Source of the DNA: Diatrype stigma
Lineage: Eukaryota; Ascomycota; Sordariomycetes; Xylariales; Diatrypaceae
NCBI GenBank assembly: GCA_022225965.2
Contig: JAKJXP020000086.1
Coordinates: forward strand, 56,702 to 120,701
DNA: 64,000 bases
Reading direction: 5' to 3'
Part shown: one piece after another, positions 1 to 12,306 of the stretch
Layout: each line of letters opens with the position of its first letter
How positions within the stretch are numbered: position 1 is the first letter of the stretch
The notes under the pieces: generated by a model
What the model saw: the letters and a program-made list of their open reading frames with translations, nothing else
What the model was told of the DNA's origin: nothing
The model's database searches: none
Translations under genes and position numbers: made by a program

Positions 1-775
1 ACTTAGGGGGATATTTCACAGCTGGGTCGCTGTCTGAGGCCTAAACTAAATGATTTCATCTTTCAACCTCCCTACCTAGTTAGGTAGGGTAGGTTATCAC
101 GATGCGTTTGCCAGCCACCGTCCTAGCCGAAATGAAAGGTCTCGAGAAGACTATGGCTGTGGCTATAGCTATGCAAAAGAATCGTACTCAGACTCGCTTA
201 CAGGGAATCATCAAGAATCCGCTGTGCAACAAGATTGAAGCGAAACTTTGAATACCGACCACCGGCCATCCCACCTACCGACAACCGGACATCATCGAGC
301 ACCGAAGCAGCCACGTCGAGTAGCACAACACAGCCGAAGGAACATGAGCCTGAGGTGCCCCAACCGAGGGTAACCCGATAGTTACAGCCGCGTCTAGCAG
401 CAGAAAAATCCAGAAAAAAGCGCAAGGAACGCAAGGTCTCCGCGTTGTGGGGGCCGACCGAAGCCCCTTGAGTGGCCGGAGCTGGCCCGGCTAGGTGGTG
501 GTGGGTGGCTGCTCCGCCTACATGCGTAGCTGCACTGGTCAGGTAACTGCGACACCCAGGTCCAAAAGGCCCTGATACTGAAAGACATTTAGATGTCTTG
601 GAAAGGGTCATTGGCTTTCTTGCGTCCTAGGCACCATAACTACTTACCTAAATATGAGAAGGCATCTAATGGAAATCGCTCTAAACGGGTCAAGATAGCT
701 CTTTTCAACAACACAACCTAACATTTCTCCCAGCTGCACACAATGATTGAAACACAGTAACACTTTGTACGGTCT
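1..775. other. Left-end spacer, no gene recognised
   Basis: No reading frame here has recognisable protein character. The open frame of about 137 codons on the minus strand (198-611) is low-complexity and has no family motif. Nothing else stands out. Confidence 0.5.
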
Positions 776-2106
776 CTAGAGATGGGTATGGGATATGTTG
801 GACCCAATCTCGCGCAGTACGTCTTCGATCGTCGCCACGGACTCGAGAGCCATGCCATAGCCAGCTTGGAATCCCGTGCCGCCCGCGCCATAGTTGTGAA
901 CCAGGACCCGTCTCTTCTCGCCCACTTGGACCTCCTCTCTTTCCACACGCGCGCCTCCCTCTCGAGAGGGGCGGAGGCCGGCAAAAACGGCCAAGACCTC
1001 GGGCTCCTGCTGGCGAATTTCCGGGCTCAGGTCCCGCGTGCGAGCTAATATGGATTCCACCTCCGAAGCGTAGGTAGAGCCGTCACTGCGAGAAAGGACT
1101 ACATGAGCTGGGATTCTATGTGGAAACTGAAAGTAGGGACAACACTGCCAGACAACTTACCCAACTTTCTTCTGCATGTACCCGCCCAAGATAACGTTGC
1201 CGTTGGACCCCGGGCGAGGGATCACGTATGTCTCGTAGTCCTTGCCGTGGCGCATCATATTTGTCCGGATATGCGGGCCCCTTACTAGCACCACCTGGCC
1301 GCGGGTAGGGTAGCATTTAGGATCCTCGATGCCGGGAAGCGTTTTGGCGGCGAGTCCCGTGCAGTTGAAGACGACCTTGGTAGACGGGCCTACGTACGCC
1401 GACTGGATGCTGGGGAGCTTGTGGCGCACGAAGCGCACGCCGTACTGGTCCTGCAGCCTGCGGTGCAGGTACTTGATGTGCTCCGGGGCGTTCAGGATCA
1501 GCGTGGTGAAGGAGGCGCCGAACTGCACCCCTTCCGGAAGCTCCGCCTCGGGCAAGACTCGGAACTGCCGATCGGGGTCAGCGATGAAACCCAGCAAGCA
1601 CGGCAGAGGAACTTGGAAACAAGCCTATGACTTACGTCCTTCAGATATTCCGACATATGCTGGATCTTGTCACGCGGAACGTTCTCGTCCCACAGCTCCG
1701 TAGACGGGGTCCAGTGTACATATGCTTCCCCGGGGCGCTCGGACGCGAGCTTCGAAAGATACGCATATCCCAAGCGATCCCACCGCAGTGCATTGGCATC
1801 GGTGCCGGAGAGGGCCGAGAAGTTGCAACCGGCCCTGATTACACGTAAGCATATCGACCGTGTAGTTTCGTCGGATCTGTAGATGTCTCACCATGGTGAT
1901 GTGTAGTCCACATTGGTGTCGCCCGGAAAGTACTCGGCCACTATAGTGATCGACTGGCCGTAGCCTCTTTCCGAGAGGACCAGCGCAACGTTGAGACCGA
2001 TGATACCGGCTCTATACATTGTCTTATTAGACACATTCACGTAGCTGCTGAGGGTTTCAACTTACCCGACAATGATGATGCTGTCGTTCGAGGTTAACGA
2101 AGGCAT
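776..2106 (-). CDS. D-amino-acid oxidase family FAD enzyme
   Basis: Oxidative deamination of D-amino acids to 2-oxo acids, giving ammonia and H2O2; usually peroxisomal in fungi. Five exons: 2106-2066, 2011-1892, 1834-1636, 1564-1161, 1085-776, summing to 358 codons (357 aa). Introns are 54, 57, 71 and 75 bp. The ADP-binding motif VGAGIIG lies at residues 13-19 and is formed across intron 1. SPWAGCN follows across intron 2. The C-terminal family signature HNYGAGGTGFQAGYG is intact, as is GLRPSREGG with its substrate-carboxylate Arg. The start is the only ATG placed correctly before the dinucleotide motif. The C-terminus ends SHTHL, not a clear SKL-type peroxisomal signal, so location is uncertain. 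D-aspartate oxidase is the main alternative; the specificity cannot be read here. Confidence 0.93.
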
Positions 2107-3059
2107 CCTGCATGCAATTATGGTGGGCTGGTGCGAGTTAGGCCGTGTGCGAAGTTACAATTTTTAGCAAGGATATAATAGATGTTGTATACTACGAAGT
2201 CAGGAAGTAGGGAGAGTAATTATGGTAGATATAGGGTAGATATGGGAAGGGGTACCCGCGGGCAACCCGTGAGGACGAAAAGTTACCCGCGGGTGACTGG
2301 TGAATATGTTTCCAGCACGACGAGTATCCGCGGGTCGCCCGCGGGTCGCCCGCGGGTCGCCCGCAGGTCGCCCGCGGGCAATAGCTTGGTGTGGGTGATC
2401 CTGCGCCGCGACTAGATAGTCGGATTCGAGTTCCATTCACTACGCCTTTCAAAGAAAGTTGACTCACCACGTCTTTTCATGAGGCTCTCGTGGTGGGATA
2501 GTAATCCCTGCCAGGGTCAACATACAAGGCTGCACCCACCCCGGGCAGATCCGAACATCGCACAATCACCGTCCAGATAGGCAGTGGCTGACTAAGTGGC
2601 CAGGGAGCGCTTTGGTCAACGACCAAGAGAAATCGTTACGGTTGACGTCGTTAGCCAATAATCGGATCGGTTCCGAAAAGGGAGGTAAGGATCGAGTGGA
2701 AGCGGCCTACCGAAAATGGACTTGCGGACACCGATGCTCCGCGTGTTATTGTACAGGACCCCCTTTGGGTGCGGCATCATCCTTCCAGATCGATAAGTCT
2801 GCCGCCCTGTCATTGGACACATCCTGGTCAGACCCCAGTAAAATGCTGAGATGCCAACACTTTCGGGAGAGATCGACGCCCAGATTGGACTTCGCGGTCG
2901 TACCTTCATTGGTGGGCGATTCTTGAGACCCTCCAAGTCGAAGACACGCGAGTATATTAATATCGACCATGCTGGCCCTTCGCTTGCGCCCCCGGATCCC
3001 TTCGTGAGCAGTAACAACCAGCCAACGGTACCTTAAGTGACTTGAAGAAATTCCCGAAA
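2107..3059. other. Spacer between divergent oxidase and LPMO genes
   Basis: This region separates two divergently transcribed genes and must hold both promoters. It contains the GC-rich 11-bp tandem repeat listed separately and other copies of the palindrome CCCGCGGG around 2250-2300. No gene is recognised. Confidence 0.5.
2327..2380. repeat. 11-bp tandem repeat of CCCGCGGGTCG
   Basis: Five near-identical 11-bp units run head to tail; the fourth has one substitution and the last is incomplete. The core CCGCGGG is palindromic. Related palindromes occur at about 2256, 2285 and again inside the hAT-like MITE near 17630. This may be a subterminal array of a decayed transposon, but no terminal repeats or target duplication were found around it. 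Confidence 0.7.
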
Positions 3060-4050
3060 ATGAGGCACACATTCATCGCGACGACGGTGGCAGCGGCATG
3101 CGCCGGCCTAGCTTCCGGCCACACGATATTCGTACAGCTCGAGGCCGACGGCACGACCAATCCCATCTCCCAGGGCGTGAGGACCGTGAGCTACGACGGC
3201 CCGATCAGCGACGTGAGCACCAACAGCCTAGCCTGCAACGGACCTCCCAACGATGCGCCCAAGGCCACGGACGCCGTCATCGAGGTCAAGGCGGGGTCGA
3301 CGGTGAACGCCATTTGGCGTCACACCCTGACCTCCGGCCCGGAAGATGTCATGGACCCCAGCCACCTCGGTCCCACGATTGCATATCTCAAGAAGGTCGA
3401 CGATGCTACGACCGACTCGGGCGTCGGCGATGGCTGGTGAGTTAAGTCGGAGAAAGGCACGGTGGGAACGCCTTGGTTAGTACTCGAGTGGCTAAACTCA
3501 TTCTGTGTGTAACCTCACAGGTTCAAGATTCAAGAAGACGGGCTTTCGGGAGGGACCTGGGGCACATCGAACGTGATCAACAACGGGGGAAAGCACGCCA
3601 TTCCCATCCCGAGCTGCCTCCCCGACGGCCAGTATCTTCTGCGCGCCGAGATGATTGCGCTGCACGGAGCGAGCTCTCCCAAGGGCGCCCAGCTTTACGT
3701 AAGAATGTTTAGTAAGAAGATGGTGCTATGACACAACTAATGATTTGCTTCTAGATGGAATGTGCCCAGATCAACATCTCCGGTGGCTCAGGATCCGGCA
3801 GCCCTCAAACATACAGTATTCCCGGCATATACAAGGTAAGGTTGATCATGAATGAGTGTTGGATATGAGCACATACTAGATTAACCAATGCTGACGACAA
3901 TAACGTTTTTAGCAAGATGATCCGGGTCTACTTATCAATATTTATGGCCAAATGAACTCGTATACCGTTCCTGGTATGTCTTATTCGAAGTTGAAGGTAG
4001 ATTGAAAAGTACTAACGTCATATGCAGGCCCTGAAGTCTTCACTTGCTAA
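3060..4050 (+). CDS. AA9 lytic polysaccharide monooxygenase, secreted
   Basis: Copper-dependent oxidative cleavage of cellulose or related glucans outside the cell. Five exons: 3060-3436, 3521-3698, 3755-3835, 3913-3973, 4028-4050; 239 aa. A signal peptide of about 20 residues ends in ASG, so the mature protein begins with His (HTIF), the first ligand of the copper brace. The second His is in PSHLGP, and AYLKKVDDA with SGVGDGW is the usual AA9 core. The axial Tyr is likely in LLINIYG, with the conserved His and Gln in MIALHGA and ECAQINI. There is no CBM1 or linker; the protein stops just after the catalytic domain, a common AA9 form. A TTG-initiated extension at 3042 was rejected for the ATG that gives a clean signal peptide. 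Confidence 0.94.
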
Positions 4051-4382
4051 CGATATGACGCTATGGCTTTGACCGGAATGGGCGATGGATAGATTCAAGG
4101 GAGTGGATTTTACCACTCCTGTTGTGTGAAGCCAGGATGAGACGAGCATATTACCAGTTGCGAGGAGGCTTGAGGCTATAATATCCGAGTCTTAACCATT
4201 TTGATTCGTACTTGATATTAGATCATACGCTTCATCCACATAGCGTAGTCAATACAAAGTTGTTGCACATAGATCATGGTGCACAGTCAATTTATTTTCT
4301 AGGACCAATAACCCCCTACTCAACCCCCTTCAATCCCAACCTTCCAAGCAGAACTGTTCTCCATCCTTTCGGTACTCGACTT
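4051..4382. other. Short spacer between convergent genes
   Basis: This lies between the 3' ends of the LPMO and the small membrane protein gene. Nothing is recognised beyond likely 3' untranslated sequence. Confidence 0.4.
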
Positions 4383-4715
4383 TTAAATCCACATATATAA
4401 TGTGATCTATGGAGATGAACAGGATCAGGCGCAAATCTCAAGAAATAGGGGCACGGGGTATTGACTTACTATGACCAACAGCGTCAGTCCGACACCGAAG
4501 GCTCCCTCATACCCAACTCGAGACTGGGTAGCGGATGTGCCACCAAAACCCTTCGATCCAGATCCAGAGGTAACATAGCCACTTCGGTACTGTGTAGCAG
4601 TCGTACCACTTGACCCCTTCGACCCGGTGCCAGAGGTTTCATAGCCGCTTCGGGCCTTGTCATCAAGAGTGTCCTCATCAATTGGTTTGGAGTGATTCTG
4701 AAGAGAGCTAGACAT
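4383..4715 (-). CDS. Small repeat-containing membrane protein, unknown
   Basis: The family is not recognised. Two exons (4715-4470 and 4406-4383) with a 63-bp intron (donor GTAAGT, acceptor CATAG) give 89 aa. Residues about 1-22 are polar and acidic. Two tandem 22-residue repeats follow, each opening RSGY(E/V)TSG and rich in Gly, Ser and Thr, then a partial third (RVGYEG). Splicing replaces a frayed tail with ITLYMWI, so the C-terminus becomes one hydrophobic helix beginning AFGVGLTLL. This fits a tail-anchored or single-pass protein. The second exon codes only 7 residues before its stop and rests on the good donor plus the hydrophobic continuity. Confidence 0.5.
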
Positions 4716-5556
4716 TCTGGTCTTTGGTGATAGCTATTAATAGTGTATGTGTTGGCTTTGAAGTCGAGAGATTTGATGTCCGTGTCGAATACACCAAGTG
4801 AGCATTTGATATTCTAGGTAGACTACTATTTATACAGCGTTGGAATTGTCGGATTACCCTCAACACCGACCCGGGACTGTCTGGTTGTTCTCAGCACCCT
4901 TCGGGCTCATATCCCCCCCTCCGAGGATCATGACCTTGAATATCGGATTCCATGCAGTCCACACAAGTAGATCGCAGATAGCTCGGTTTTGCAAACAAAG
5001 AGCTTTCGCGATGTGGATGCTGTGGGCGCATCGTGAGATAGACCGCCTCTTTGTCTTTACCCGTAGCTGCAGACTGTGGCTTGAGTAGTCAAACAGTGCT
5101 AGTAGAAGCCTGAGTACCCCGAGAGAAGGTTATACCGTAGGGGATATATGATATGAAAGCACTTGCAATCGATATTTATCTCTGAAAGCGATACCGGAGT
5201 TTGGGAGAGTGCACAAGTCATGACGAGGAGGCTTGCTTTCGCTGTAGCAAGGGGTTGAGTGATCAACATCCATGTCATAAATATTCGCTAGACTTACATA
5301 TCAAAGAATTGGCATCCCTGACAGTATCGCTGCCCTGTACGGCGTCTTCTGGTGTCCCGTGTGAATTTCATAGTTACATATGATGAATCGGTAATAGGAC
5401 TGATTGTGTACATGGACGATGCTACTAGGGTTAGAAGCGGTCATAATCGTCACTCGTGTCGAAATCTTGGTTAAACACTCTAGGTCTCACACAACAAGAC
5501 ATCATACTCCTGATTCTGGAGCTTGCAAATGTCCTAGATAAACCTAACCTAATATC
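4716..5556. other. Spacer, no gene recognised
   Basis: This is upstream of the small membrane protein gene and downstream of the permease gene. Short open frames (e.g. 4840-5088) have no family features. Confidence 0.4.
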
Positions 5557-7254
5557 TCATAGCGTATACTTGAAGAGCGGACTCTTATCACCAAGTCTAA
5601 GAAGTTCTTCCTCGCTATAACGTGATCTGATGTCATCCTCATTGAGCTTCGCCCTTTTCTGATTCCCAAATTTATAACTCGCCTCAAGAATGAGCGAAAC
5701 GACAACGCCCATGGCACCAAATGCCAAAGACAGCCCGAAGCCAGTCCAATATGCCGGCGCTTCGGCGTCGAGAAACATATACGAGCCAATGATGCCACCG
5801 ATATTGCCTACGCAAAGGTTGAATGCTACACCAATAGCCCGACGACTCGACGGCGCAATGTTGTTGGCTGTCCACGAAGATGCGGCCGGCTGGACTGGGT
5901 AAATCCCCATACACATAAGTATGATGCCGAAATACGCCGGCCCGATATGAGAACCCCCTAAATCGCCCTTGAAGGAGATGATGATGGCATTTCCGATCGC
6001 AATCAGCGCCATGGGGATGGCAACAAACGGCATGCGCCAGTGGTAGTGGTCCGAAAGACGAGAGAAGAAGATGGAAGACAGAGCGCCGGCGATATAGGCG
6101 GGCACGGTCATGAGCTGAGCGTTGGTGCTTGAGAACCCCATCGATTTCGTAATGGTGGGCAATGTGTACTTGGTCCCGTACGCGCACGCGGAGATGCCGA
6201 GGAGCAGGAAGCTCAGCAGGTAGATGCGCCAGTTGGTGACGACGGCCTTGAGCTCGTGCCACGGCACCGTGGGCGTGTCCTCGGCGAAGCGACCGCCCTC
6301 CTTGATGAAGCGCTGGAGCTCGAGGTAGCGGATCTCGTCCGGGCTGAGCCACCGGCCCGACAGCTCGGGCGTGTCGATCAGCAGGAAGAAGACCGTGATG
6401 CCGAGGAAGACGGTGAACAGGCCTTCGATGATGAAGATCCACCGCCAGCCCTGGTAGCCGCCGATGCCGTCCATCTGCGCGATGCCGGCGGCCAGGAGGC
6501 CGGAGAAGGCGCCCGACAGCGCCGAAGTGCAGTAGAACCAGGCGATCCGACTCGCGAGGTCCTTGGGCATGTACCAGAATGTACAGAGGTAGACAGCGCC
6601 GGGGAAGAAGCCCGCCTCGAAGATTCCGAGGAGGATGCGCACGGCGAGCAGTTGGCCGAAGTTGTTCACGACGCCATGCAGGGTCATGATTATGCCCCAT
6701 ACGGTCACCAATATGCCGAGGTAGGAGGATGGACGCTTGAACTTCTTCAGAAGTATGTTGCTCGGTACCTCTGTTGCGCATTAGCGACTCGTTGTGCACG
6801 TGGATACGCGTGATGGAGTGGGTGCTCACCAAAGAGGACATATGGTATGAAGAACAACGATAGGACAATGTTCCATTGGTTCCCGACCAAGTTCAGATCG
6901 TCGCCCAGGCCCTCGATTTTGGCATTTCCAATATTAGCCCGGTCGAGATGGCCGATGAGATAGAGGATAGCTAGCATCGGCACTAGGCGCATGTCGACCT
7001 ATACAGGTCTTCGTCAGAAAGCAGATATGCACGACTGGTTGAGAATATGTATTCACCTTACGAAGAACTTCCTTGCGACGTGTGGCAGAGAATTCCTCGT
7101 AAAAGGCGGCATCTTCGTCGGTCAAACCTATGACGCGGATGTTCTCGATGGTACGGGTTTTGGGGGCTTTCTCGAAATCAGCAGTGACGGCTTCACGGTC
7201 ATCGATCATCTCCACCTCCGGCTCTTTCGAATTATGTAGCGACATCTTGTCCAA
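5557..7254 (-). CDS. MFS permease, anion:cation symporter (ACS) type
   Basis: Proton-coupled uptake of an organic anion; the fungal ACS family includes the allantoate, nicotinate and pantothenate carriers, and the substrate here is unknown. Exons 7254-7057, 6998-6830 and 6770-5557 give 526 aa; introns are 58 and 59 bp. The N-terminal cytosolic segment is acidic. Membrane segments start at about residue 70, and HLDRANIGNAKIEG in helix 1 with FFPGAVYL later are ACS hallmarks. GYQGWRWIFIIEG ends the first half; the second half carries PAASSWTANNIA. The C-terminal tail is charged. A second ATG three codons downstream could also be the start. Confidence 0.92.
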
Positions 7255-9883
7255 TCACGCCTGGGTTTCCCCAAAGGCAATTGCTGACACTGCTTGGTGG
7301 GGAATGGCGATATAGAATTGGAGACCGCAAAACGAAGATTACGTCTCTGGCACTCCTGGACCATGGTCAAGGCGAAACAGGCATGATGTATCCCTTCTTA
7401 TATATATACTTGCCTTCATGTGCTGTGTTGGCCGTAGGGTCATGATGATAAGCTTTCCTAGCAGGACGAATGCCCAGAGGCTAGTCCACTGGTCGAATGC
7501 GGAGAACCCCTGAACCCCTGTTACCCCAAAAACCAGCATTATGAATCTTTACTGCCAATTGGTCGGTCGGAATCCTTCCCTGCGTTACTATTGCACGGCC
7601 TGCGGCACTTGACATGGCTCTTGTGAAGTGGATACAGAACCTCCCCTGGCAGGTCCCATCTGATCATGACAAACGCGGCCAATGGCCAAATGCTTGCTCC
7701 AATACTTTTCGGGCTCGATTCGACCGGGGAGACGTGTTGGAGACGGAGAATCTTGTACAGAGAGCTGTATATCAACAAGGAACCTGTTCTGTTACCTTGC
7801 CCTTGCCGGGAATAATAGCACTATCATTTGGTTCCACTTGGAATGGAGATCCAGGTTGAGACCCCTCAGTGACTTGGATATTAGACCAGTCCAGATCAAC
7901 ATGAGCTGAGCATCGATATGTCGGTTTCAAGCCCCTGGTCCCCTTGTAGAGAAGCGATAAAGCAGATAAAATGTTGTGAACAGATGCTATAGAGTGAATA
8001 GGGCCGACCCGAGACCAGTGGAGACCATCCACCGAGCTTATACAATGGTGTGATCACCTTTCCTCTCTAGAGCTCCTGCAGAGAAAATACGGGCTTATCT
8101 TGGTTGGGATAGATATTAACTGTCAAAACTCCAACGTTCATTTACATTAGCCTCGGAAGATTGACCAGTACTTCTTTCGGTGTCGCTCCGCACACCCTCA
8201 GCGCCTTGTCCGAGGCATGACGGTGCGCTTCGGATGCTCCGAGCCGATTTGCGGGGTATCACATAAAACTTTAAGCTTTATGTCGACGTTGCATCTATTA
8301 ACAAACCGGTCCAAATGGTAGATTAGAGAAAAGCCTTTTCATTGAATGCAGTAACGTGCGACTACCAAAGTTAATAGGAGATCAGTGCCCCCCCCGCCCC
8401 CCTAATAATGAAGTCTAACATAGTCCAACCCATCTCCGTGTCGCCCTCGACCTGTTCCTTCTTCCTTCGAAACTGGAGTTGCTATCTCACACATCAGCTG
8501 TCGTAATCTTTTTTAGTTCTTCAAGAAGCTGATTCTCTCCTTTTATTGTTGGTCAAGGGGACATCAGAAACGGGACATATATCGGATTTACAGTCGGCGG
8601 CATTCGCCCTCCCAATTTCCACAAGCACCGGGCAGATGTTCATGAAGCAGGATCCTCTCCCAGCAGTACTAAGCGCTAAACCTCGCCACAGCGAGGGTCA
8701 AAGCTGCCTGGCTGATGCCGTGCGAAGGGTGATATCGACATAGCACTGCACGATCATGATGAATAGGAGAGCTTGGATTACGTAATAGAGTGATCGACTT
8801 CTGCCGTCTTTTATATAGAGCTATGCAACTCCCTAGACCTAATGTTGGCACCTTTTCTTGTGTATGACGATATGTATATTACGGAACTGCGTTAGGGTCA
8901 GAGTCCCGAATGTGATACTGTTAACACGAACAGGGTTTCATTCACCCTAGTACAACTTAGACTGTATGCCCACATACTTAGGTATGTAAAAATAGTAGCA
9001 GGCACGCTTTGCCCTCAGAATATGATGTGTATCATCTTGTATAGTATTTACCATGTTGGAAATACAATTATAGATTCTACGATACGTCATAACACCCATA
9101 GAAATAATGCTGAACACAGGTTGGTGAGACTAGGTCTACACTTGCCAGTGTACAAATGTGTAGAATGGTGCCGAGGCCCATATTATAAGCAATAGAACGC
9201 ATGCCATTATATTGTCTTGGACTTCATAGCTTGTTTTGTTTCTTTATTGGTTATGTGAGTAATAAGACACAAGACACAATATCAGTCCATGCAGCCATAT
9301 AGAACCTACCGGAATATGCCAAATGATGCTATGGTGGGTAATAGATGCATCTTTATCTTACAATCTTAGAACCAGATTATTCTGTGTTACAGCAAGTGCA
9401 ATTTCATCCTGATATGTTGATCGTGTCAACAAACATGATACCCGCATAAATACGGCCGACTATGGAGTACCAAAGTAAGGAAAGTATACAGCAGTACCTT
9501 TCTGTCGTTTGATAAACCTTATCAAGATTGCCATCATGATCCTGTGATTGTAAAAGCCTTTTCAATCTAGCCCTAGTCATGAAATGATCTTTGGGAGCAG
9601 CATGAATTGTTGAGGGTTCATTTTACTTGCTTGGGTAGTTGTTCATCAAGGTGTTTGTTACAAGACCAACTCCATTACCAAGCACTGAGTACAAAGCCAT
9701 AGACCGTTGCCTGGTTTCCGGTTCGTTCCATCGTACCTAGGCTCTACTGAACCCAGCAGTACAAGCCCGTACCAAATAGAATCATTGTTCTTGTCAAGGC
9801 TCCCTACCCTTCCTACGTTTTACATTTCAATGCACCACCATTCCTTCAAATCACAACACCGGCATTTCGACCTTCTACCCAAA
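7255..9883. other. Long spacer (2.6 kb), no gene recognised
   Basis: There is no reading frame with domain-like content on either strand. The stretch 8390-8402 has a C-rich run, and 8880-9500 is AT-rich with short direct repeats. It contains the promoters of the flanking divergent genes. Confidence 0.45.
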
Positions 9884-10657
9884 ATGGACTTGGAAAGTGT
9901 GGAGGTTAAAGTCGAAGCCGCAAAGGAACACGTTGGTTGGAAATCATGGTGCGTATATCCAGGGATAAAATGAATAAAGGAGAGTGGATACTAAGTATGC
10001 ATCGTTAGGCTCATCAACACGGAAGAGTACGAACCTTACGATAACTTTAGCGGCATATTTGAGATGAAAGTAACGGCGATCTTGACATCCGGGAACGGAA
10101 CCAAGGTGATCGGACGATGCGAACTGTGGCTTATCTCGCGGGACAAAATGGCCTACGGGTCCTTCGCAGATCAAGTCAAAAACATCTCGGAGCACGCAGC
10201 CTACCTATCCAACAGCATTTTCGACGATTATGGGGAGTTCGCCGAAGACGATCCTGGCTTCGGGGACTTGGACATGGACAAGAGCGATATGATCTGGCTC
10301 GAGAACATTTGGGTCGACAAAGACTACCGCAACCAGGGTGTTGCTAAGAAGATGTTGCAGGAAGCACAGAAGGAGATTGAGGCCGAGGTCGATACCTGTT
10401 TCATGATCGCATATCCCAGACCGCGCGCCGAGGACTTCGACGGAAGTGGCCCCCTGGAGACCGCGCAGGGATTGTGGGAGGGGAGATGGGACAACACGAA
10501 GGTAAAGTTCCGATCACTTGGTTTTCGGGAGATCGTTTCTTCGTCATACTACATCTACGATCCTGATCGTCGCTACCATGGCCAAGCTACGGTGCCGCTA
10601 GGCCATCGTAGCTTGAACTGGACACCACAACGTCGTGGATCATTGTCTGCAGAATGA
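9884..10657 (+). CDS. GNAT-family N-acetyltransferase
   Basis: Probable acetyl-CoA-dependent N-acyltransferase, substrate unknown, likely cytosolic. Exon 9884-9948, a 60-bp intron, and exon 10009-10657 give 237 aa; the Trp codon spans the junction. The acetyl-CoA-binding motif A is DYRNQGVAKKML (about residues 125-136) just after the beta-4 strand WLENIWV. Helix alpha-3 and the following strand (CFMIAYPRP) fit the fold. The insert of about 40 residues before motif A (SEHAAYLSNS to DMDKSD) is longer than in minimal GNATs. The C-terminal 30 residues are basic and probably disordered. No signal peptide is present. Confidence 0.8.
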
Positions 10658-11092
10658 GAAGGGACACCAACAATCAAGCCAACCAGAAAGAAGCTAGCTA
10701 GAGACCATTCCACAACATGGTCGAGGATATTCATCCACCTTCGGAACCTCGAACCTCAGTGTACCAGGACCATAATAAACATGGAGTTCAAAAATCCTTG
10801 GTGATGTTCATAAATCTGACAGTGTCAAGTCCCCGCAATCAGTAAGCTCAATACCTCTTATCTAACAACCACGAAGCTGAATGACAGCAGTGTCAACACC
10901 GTAATTATACCCACGTGTGCTAGTATGGAATCCTCGTAATGAAAGTTTCAATCAAACCCACATCTATTATATATGCAGCAGACTCCTGAAATGTACCCCC
11001 CACGGCGTAACCAGGACGCCCCCGCGCCACGATTAAACCCCGATATTATGTTGCTACCGCAGATCGAACGGGCTGGCTGGATCCTATGAATA
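10658..11092. other. Short spacer, no gene recognised
   Basis: Convergent 3' regions; nothing recognised. Confidence 0.4.
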
Positions 11093-11440
11093 TCAGACGA
11101 CGCGGGAACAGTCACCCGACAGCCCATATAAGGCGCCATCATGGTCCAAGGCCATGACCGCGAGGCTCAGGCCGCCACCCGGGAGGCTGTTAGTGGCATC
11201 GCCGCCCTCGTCGACGAACCGCATGTTCTGGTCGAAGATCCACACCGTATCTGGCGGGAGGAATCTGCCCGTGAACCTTTTGTCGTCGACCGCCCGGCTG
11301 AGCACCATTATCTGGCTCTTGGCCTCGATCGGCGCCGCTACGACCTGCGGCAGCTCCAGGTTAGCCAGGTCTTGGACGTTTAGTTTGGAGTCCCCCTCCC
11401 ACCTGCGCCTATCGTTGGGGTTGAAAATTGGGTGCCACAT
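11093..11440 (-). CDS. Hypothetical protein, 115 aa
   Basis: Not recognised. A single exon gives 115 aa with balanced composition (FNPNDRRRW near the start; VWIFDQNMRFVDEGG and ALDHDGALYGLSG towards the end) and GC-rich third positions, which argue for real coding. A TATA-like run lies about 90 bp upstream. No signal peptide or membrane segment is seen. It could also be the surviving exon of a larger gene. Confidence 0.45.
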   Translation of the reverse strand: MWHPIFNPNDRRRWEGDSKLNVQDLANLELPQVVAAPIEAKSQIMVLSRAVDDKRFTGRFLPPDTVWIFDQNMRFVDEGGDATNSLPGGGLSLAVMALDHDGALYGLSGDCSRVV

Positions 11441-12306
11441 TCAGAAGATCACAGATAGGGATGGATTCGGATACAGAGTTGGTCATACAGAGGGAAAGAA
11501 GCGATCTCTAATCCAAGGAGCAGAAGAGGTTTATATATATAGTTTGCCAAGCCACTAAGTGCCGATCACCTGGTTATGTAATCCAATCTCTCCTATTGTA
11601 GCCCCTATATCGCGACATCGGGAGAGTCAATTAGTAGTTCGAAACGTAACAATCGTATACTGCGAGTGAAAAGGGAGATGGGGTGGTGCTGGGTATTCGG
11701 GGGCCGCCTGGGTCGCCAATCGAAATTTACCTATGTACCAATCGCCATCGTCGTGTGCGAAGGACTGGATCTTGCTTCTGCTAAAAGATAAGTTACGCAG
11801 CCAATTAGACCTGGTGACATTCCGGCCGTTGTCGGACGCGTACGGTACCCTGGCGAGCGATAGCTCGGAGTACGCCGTGTCACCATCAACGAGACTTTGG
11901 CAATATTAATCTCTGTCCAAAGACAGCCGGTCAAGCTACATAGCACTTACATGCAACACCAGATCTCGAAAGTGAGTAGTCACATAAGCAGATCAAAGCT
12001 ACGCATTAGAAACCAGTGTGAACCTTGACAAAGGATAGAAACAAAGCCTAAAACACAGTGAACCAAGCATAATGGCATTACTATGAGTTCGCTCCACAAT
12101 AGACAAAGAATTAACATACCTACTTTAATGCTTGACATGTAGATAATATATGGTATCATATGTATGTGGGACAATGTATTTGTATTGTTTTCCTCTGGTA
12201 TATAAGTTGTGACCCTCCCTGGGCTTCTCGTACTAACAACGAAGGGCAAGAAAGTCCGTCGCCGAATATCTTAGCCTCCGGCTCACTCTCAATCACAGAC
12301 GCTAAC
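11441..12306. other. Spacer with a possible coding relic
   Basis: On the minus strand at about 11745-11925 one frame reads with protein-like composition (DGDTAYSELSLARVPYAS then SFAHDDGDWYIG) and ends at a plausible GT donor. It has no start, no clear partner exon and no known motif, so it may be an old exon. The rest holds nothing recognised. Confidence 0.3.
11530..11540 (-). promoter_or_regulatory. TATA-like element upstream of the 115-aa gene
   Basis: On the minus strand this reads as an alternating TATATATATAA run about 90 bp before the start codon at 11440. Position and sequence fit a core promoter. Confidence 0.35.

Noticed and set aside
198..611. 137-codon minus-strand open frame near the left edge
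   Set aside because: Low-complexity His/Ala/Gly segments and no start context or motif; most likely a chance frame.
12160..12306. Upstream in-frame extension of the kinase-like protein
   Set aside because: The added 49 residues look like untranslated sequence, and the ATG at 12307 has the better context.
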